Shown here piece after piece: positions 60,787-64,000 of a stretch of DNA of 64,000 nt (the first letter of the stretch is position 1; every line of letters begins with the position of its first letter). Below the pieces are notes generated by a model, which was not told the DNA's origin, ran no database searches, and saw nothing but the letters and a program-made list of their open reading frames with translations. Location: NCBI GenBank assembly GCA_900472485.1, contig UCII01000021.1, forward strand, positions 1 to 64,000, in the 5' to 3' direction. This stretch comes from Hyphomicrobiales bacterium. GTDB lineage: Bacteria; Pseudomonadota; Alphaproteobacteria; Rhizobiales; Rhizobiaceae. A program made the position numbers and the translations under genes.

Positions 60787-62751
60787 TCAGGAGAAGGCAC
60801 GCGTCAAGAGCATGTGCATTGATTTGCGCAAATCGCCCCGTTCCGCGACGTTGTCGGGCGCGCTCCTGAAAAGCAGCCGCAGGATGGCATTGTGCTGCTC
60901 CGGCGTCGGCATAAGGCAGAAGGCCGTCGATGATGGCGCCGCTCTGGCCGGGGAGGAAATCCAGCCGATTTCCGGGATGAACACCGCCTCGTCCTTCGCA
61001 CCGGCCGGGCCGTGCTCCGCCAGCGTCGCGCCTTCCGTGGACAGGGCTGTTATCGTCACATCGCCGATGTGTCCATTGGCCCGGTGCCGCCCGCGAAGCC
61101 GGACTTCGATCGGCTCCTCCTGTCCGAAGCGCGGCTGCTCAATGCAGCAAAGCAGGCTCGTGAACGCAATGATCATCGCCACCGACGACCAGACGAGATT
61201 GAGGCATTCGCGTGCGGAAAATTCGACGGGCGCATCCCAGCCATAGACAACCCTGACGACAGACAGGCCCGACAAGGCCGCTACAAAGCCGAAAAACAGC
61301 GCCGTTGGGCGGTGAACGCGGATCGTGGACCGGTCCCCTCCCTTCTCCGTCACTTTGAAAGGGCGGCCAAAGGGTTTGCGGATCGCCTGGAACAGGGTGA
61401 TCGTGATCGGCACGGCCGTCAAGGCATGGGTGACCTCGGTGAAGAGCGGCAGCGTGCGCCTTTCGGAGATCCACGTCGAATAGGTCCAGAACAGGAAGAG
61501 CGAGCTGAGGCCGTATTTCATGAAAAGCAGTTCATCGGCCTGCAACGCCGGAACTCCGGTCAGCCAATAGACGGACGGCGCCAGCAAAAGGCAAAGGATG
61601 AAAGGCTTCGACAGCCAGCAGAACAGCCCGTGCAAATAATGCAGACGCTGGATGAGCGTGAAATTGCCGCGCCAGAGCGGCCCATCGTGCAAGAGGCCGA
61701 TCTGAATGGTGCCGAGACACCAGCGAGTTCTCTGCGTAATATATTCGGGAACGCCTTCGGCCGACAAGCCGACGCTCAGCTTCTCATTCAGCCAACGTGT
61801 CACATAGCCCCGCTCCATCAGGCGATAGGTGAGCAGCATATCCTCGGACAGTGCATCATGCGGAAAGCCGCCGATCTCATTGACGGCGGCGCGGCGTACC
61901 ACGAAGCTGGTACCGACGCAGAACGCGCATCCAACGGCATCCTTGGCCGGCTGGAACGTGTCGAAGAAGACGCGCTGGTCATCGACGAAGGAGCGCCGGA
62001 TGCCGAGATTGTGCTGGATCGGATCGCTGTTGAAATAAAATTGCGGCGTCTGCACGACGGCGACCTTCCCATCCTTGAAGAGACCGATGACGCGATTGAG
62101 GAAATTTGCCTGAGGGGCGAAATCCGCATCGAGAACCATGATGAAATCGGAAATCTCGGCGAGCGCGTTCGTATGGTTCAAGGCATTGTTCAGATTGCCG
62201 GCCTTGGCATGCTTGTTATCCGGGCGCGTCAGGTAATTCACGCCGACGCGTACGCAATAGTCTCGCACTTCCGGGCGACGGGTGTCGTCGCAGACGAAAA
62301 TCCGAAGCCTGCGGTAGTTCATCGCCTGGGCAGATATGACCGATTTTTCCAGGACATTCAGCGGCTCGTTGTAAGTGCAGATGAACACGTCGACGGAAGG
62401 AATGTCCGCCGTGGCCGCCAGTTCTTTTTCACCGCGATCGGCCTCCTTCGTCCAGTCGCTCGTTCTCAGAAGGATCAGGATCGAACCGATGGCGTAAAGC
62501 ACCGACACCGCCTCGAAGAGGAAGTAAACATAATTCCAGAGCACTTCGGCAGAAAGCTCGAAAGGCGGAAGCGTGTCGAGGGCGCGCCACGAAAGGTAGA
62601 GCCCGAGCGACAAGAGCATGAGCAGACTGAATGCAGCCCGCTCGAACGGTCTCTTCGGGTTCGCGAGCATTGCGAACAGCATCGCGCAAGCGGCAATGAC
62701 AAGATCGAAGGTCAGAACGCTGAATAAATCGTCGTCGGAATCAAAGAACAC
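60787..62751 (-). CDS. crdS: Processive beta-glucan synthase, cellulose-synthase-like (CrdS/BgsA type)
   Basis: This 654-residue membrane glycosyltransferase of family GT2 has N-terminal helices (about 10-100), then the cytoplasmic catalytic domain: CTYNEP near 125, DDTRRPE, MVLDADFAP (DxD) near 200, SEDMLLTYRL near 300 and the processive motif QRTRW near 340. Further helices follow (to about 540), then a short PilZ-like tail (EVRLRGRHRANGHIGDVTITALS). It polymerises glucose from UDP-glucose and exports it. The three-gene context favours curdlan synthase (beta-1,3-glucan); the related mixed-linkage glucan synthase BgsA of Sinorhizobium also fits the fold and HlyD-like partner. GTG start, with GGGAG upstream. 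Confidence 0.78.
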   Translation of the reverse strand: MFFDSDDDLFSVLTFDLVIAACAMLFAMLANPKRPFERAAFSLLMLLSLGLYLSWRALDTLPPFELSAEVLWNYVYFLFEAVSVLYAIGSILILLRTSDWTKEADRGEKELAATADIPSVDVFICTYNEPLNVLEKSVISAQAMNYRRLRIFVCDDTRRPEVRDYCVRVGVNYLTRPDNKHAKAGNLNNALNHTNALAEISDFIMVLDADFAPQANFLNRVIGLFKDGKVAVVQTPQFYFNSDPIQHNLGIRRSFVDDQRVFFDTFQPAKDAVGCAFCVGTSFVVRRAAVNEIGGFPHDALSEDMLLTYRLMERGYVTRWLNEKLSVGLSAEGVPEYITQRTRWCLGTIQIGLLHDGPLWRGNFTLIQRLHYLHGLFCWLSKPFILCLLLAPSVYWLTGVPALQADELLFMKYGLSSLFLFWTYSTWISERRTLPLFTEVTHALTAVPITITLFQAIRKPFGRPFKVTEKGGDRSTIRVHRPTALFFGFVAALSGLSVVRVVYGWDAPVEFSARECLNLVWSSVAMIIAFTSLLCCIEQPRFGQEEPIEVRLRGRHRANGHIGDVTITALSTEGATLAEHGPAGAKDEAVFIPEIGWISSPARAAPSSTAFCLMPTPEQHNAILRLLFRSAPDNVAERGDLRKSMHMLLTRAFS

Positions 62752-62821
62752 GATCTGTTTCTCCCTGACTTCAGCCTGGATACGATCCGTCGCGGGCTGC
62801 CGGGTGCCGCGGCGGCTTACG

Positions 62822-64000
62822 TCAGCTTTTCACCGGCGCAGCTTTCATTCGCTCGTTGAGGAGCTCGACGGCATGCGCCTCGGCACGCCGAGGCTGGGGA
62901 TAGAGGATCCTCCAGCTGACGCGCATGTCCCGAGGGCCCTTTGCAACGCGCTCCTCCAGATTGAGCACGCCGAACCGTTCGGCCGACCGCCGGACGAGAC
63001 CGGTCAGTTCCGTTTTGGCGGTGGGCCATTGCGCGGCGGATGCCTGGGCTATGCCAATGAGCGAGGTCGATGCCTCGCGTATATAATGCTGCGTTTTTTG
63101 AAGCCATTCCTGCGGCATCGTCACGTCGACCCACGTGCCGACGGAGCAGAACCGGCTGTCTCGCAAATCTGCCTGGCCGGGCTCTGTCAGCCGGATGTAC
63201 GCATAAAGCTCGCGACGCTCCGTCGGCGGGAAAGGAACGGCGTAATCGAGATCCACCCTGTCGGTCGTACGAGGAACCAGCCGCTCAACGACGCCGCTTG
63301 CCGCTTGCGACCAACCTTCGGCATTGACATCAACCTTCGATCCCACGGCGAGGGCTTGCGCCTGCCGCTCGGAAAAGATCGCGACGACAAATGCGTCTCG
63401 GCAGTCGAGCGTTTCAGCAAGCGTGTCGCCGGCCGTGACTTCGCGTCCGGATGTAGCCACCGGCTTGTAAAGCTGGCTCGTCGAGGGAACATGCAAATCG
63501 GCCCGCGCCAGCCTGTCGACCCGCAACGCCTCCGTCGTCACGAGCGAGCCGAGCTCGGTCTCCTTCGAGCGCATCGTCGCAATCAGCAACTTGATCTGCA
63601 GGAGGTCGGCCTTGCGTGTGCGTATTTCCTGCTGGAGATTTTGCAGCGACTGCAGGTCGGCGCCGACATAGACACCCTGGCGGGCAAAATCGAGTTCCGA
63701 GGCAAGCTTGGCAACGGCGAGCTTGGCGGCTTCCAGCTTGGTGTCCTCCAGACGAACCATATCGGCGACCTCGCCTTCGCTGCCGGCGGCAATACCCCGA
63801 GCCATGAGCCTGAGTTTACGGGCCGCCTCGGCTTTCGCGATGCGGGACGAATAGGTCACCATCTCAAGAGCCGCCTCGGCGGCCTTGAGATCAGCAGTGA
63901 TCCTGACGAGGAGTGCCGCCTGCTGGCCTGAAAGGTCGTTTTCAAGGTCGCCGATACGCTGGGCATAATCCCCTACGATCGAATTCTTCTGTTCCATCTC
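62822..64000 (-). CDS. crdA: HlyD-like membrane-fusion protein of glucan operon (CrdA/BgsB type), partial
   Basis: At least 392 residues are present; the gene continues beyond the right edge. What is seen is a long coiled coil (about 1-140), then a lipoyl/beta-barrel part (VPSTSQLYKPVATSGREVTAGDTLAETLDCRDAFVVAIFSERQAQALAVGSKVDV). The membrane helix and the first lipoyl half expected before the coiled coil are missing, which shows that the ATG at 63997 is internal and the true start lies outside the window. It would bridge the synthase to the periplasm for polymer export. The gap to the synthase gene is 70 bases. The symbol follows from operon order. Confidence 0.72.
   Translation of the reverse strand, partial: EMEQKNSIVGDYAQRIGDLENDLSGQQAALLVRITADLKAAEAALEMVTYSSRIAKAEAARKLRLMARGIAAGSEGEVADMVRLEDTKLEAAKLAVAKLASELDFARQGVYVGADLQSLQNLQQEIRTRKADLLQIKLLIATMRSKETELGSLVTTEALRVDRLARADLHVPSTSQLYKPVATSGREVTAGDTLAETLDCRDAFVVAIFSERQAQALAVGSKVDVNAEGWSQAASGVVERLVPRTTDRVDLDYAVPFPPTERRELYAYIRLTEPGQADLRDSRFCSVGTWVDVTMPQEWLQKTQHYIREASTSLIGIAQASAAQWPTAKTELTGLVRRSAERFGVLNLEERVAKGPRDMRVSWRILYPQPRRAEAHAVELLNERMKAAPVKS

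Noticed and set aside
61012..62727. 571-codon plus-strand frame opposite the glucan synthase
   Set aside because: Shadow frame; all GT2 motifs lie on the minus strand.
62618..63931. 437-codon plus-strand frame opposite the HlyD-like gene
   Set aside because: Shadow frame with no family motif; the minus strand reads as a membrane-fusion protein.

Overview
The window is GC-rich DNA from an alphaproteobacterium of the Rhizobium/Agrobacterium group. Three things point there: a full-length NdvB-type cyclic beta-1,2-glucan synthase (2830 aa), several HWE-kinase-type receiver proteins, and many ABC solute importers next to LacI regulators. I saw no rRNA, tRNA, CRISPR array or complete insertion sequence. 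The only mobile-element trace I accept is a lone IS3-type OrfA. The order of accessory catabolic and surface-polysaccharide modules would fit a chromid, megaplasmid or accessory chromosomal region. The sequence does not decide between them.

Layout. 1-8.4 kb: a signalling block with three single-domain or fused receivers (one joined to a Crp-type DNA-binding module), a large CheB-CheR-PAS-HWE histidine kinase broken by a one-base frameshift, and a small lipoprotein. 8.9-15.4 kb: LacI regulator, CUT1 sugar ABC importer with its own ATPase, and a GH63-like glycosidase in one operon, headed by two identical operator palindromes. 15.7-19.5 kb: a three-subunit membrane-type sugar (gluconate/fructose class) dehydrogenase. 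19.7-20.7 kb: a small secreted protein and a receiver protein with an extra N-terminal domain. 20.8-28.0 kb: a second LacI regulator, divergent from a GH2 glycosidase and a CUT1 importer that lacks an ATPase.

28.8-37.5 kb: an organosulfur-type module. It has an SsuA-like binding protein, a DUF971 protein, an AprA-like flavoprotein, a two-cluster ferredoxin and a HEAT-repeat protein, then a Crp/Fnr regulator divergent from a complete TauABC/SsuABC-like importer whose binding protein has a C-terminal extension. I regard this as an uncharacterised redox pathway coupled to sulfonate-type uptake. 37.8-40.0 kb: SulP permease with a beta-carbonic anhydrase. 40.8-47.8 kb: LuxR-type regulator, two glycine-rich repeat proteins on opposite strands, and a type I secretion ABC protein plus membrane-fusion protein. 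The glycine-rich proteins are probably secreted by this apparatus and lack classic RTX nonapeptides. The ABC protein has a degraded signature motif.

48.7-58.3 kb: a membrane protein with a GGDEF-like domain that has lost the GGDEF motif, and the ndvB-type gene. 58.8-59.4 kb: gene debris (LysR and alpha/beta-hydrolase tails). 59.5-64 kb: a three-gene operon matching the curdlan locus crdA-crdS-crdC (membrane-fusion protein, cellulose-synthase-like transferase, periplasmic alpha/alpha-barrel protein), cut by the right edge.

Together the genes describe a soil or plant-associated bacterium that scavenges oligosaccharides and sulfonates, oxidises sugars periplasmically, and exports glucans and repeat proteins. 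The strongest candidates for undescribed biology are the glycine-rich protein/type I secretion cassette and the DUF971-flavoprotein-ferredoxin-HEAT module. All family assignments were made by reading the sequence; no database search was run.
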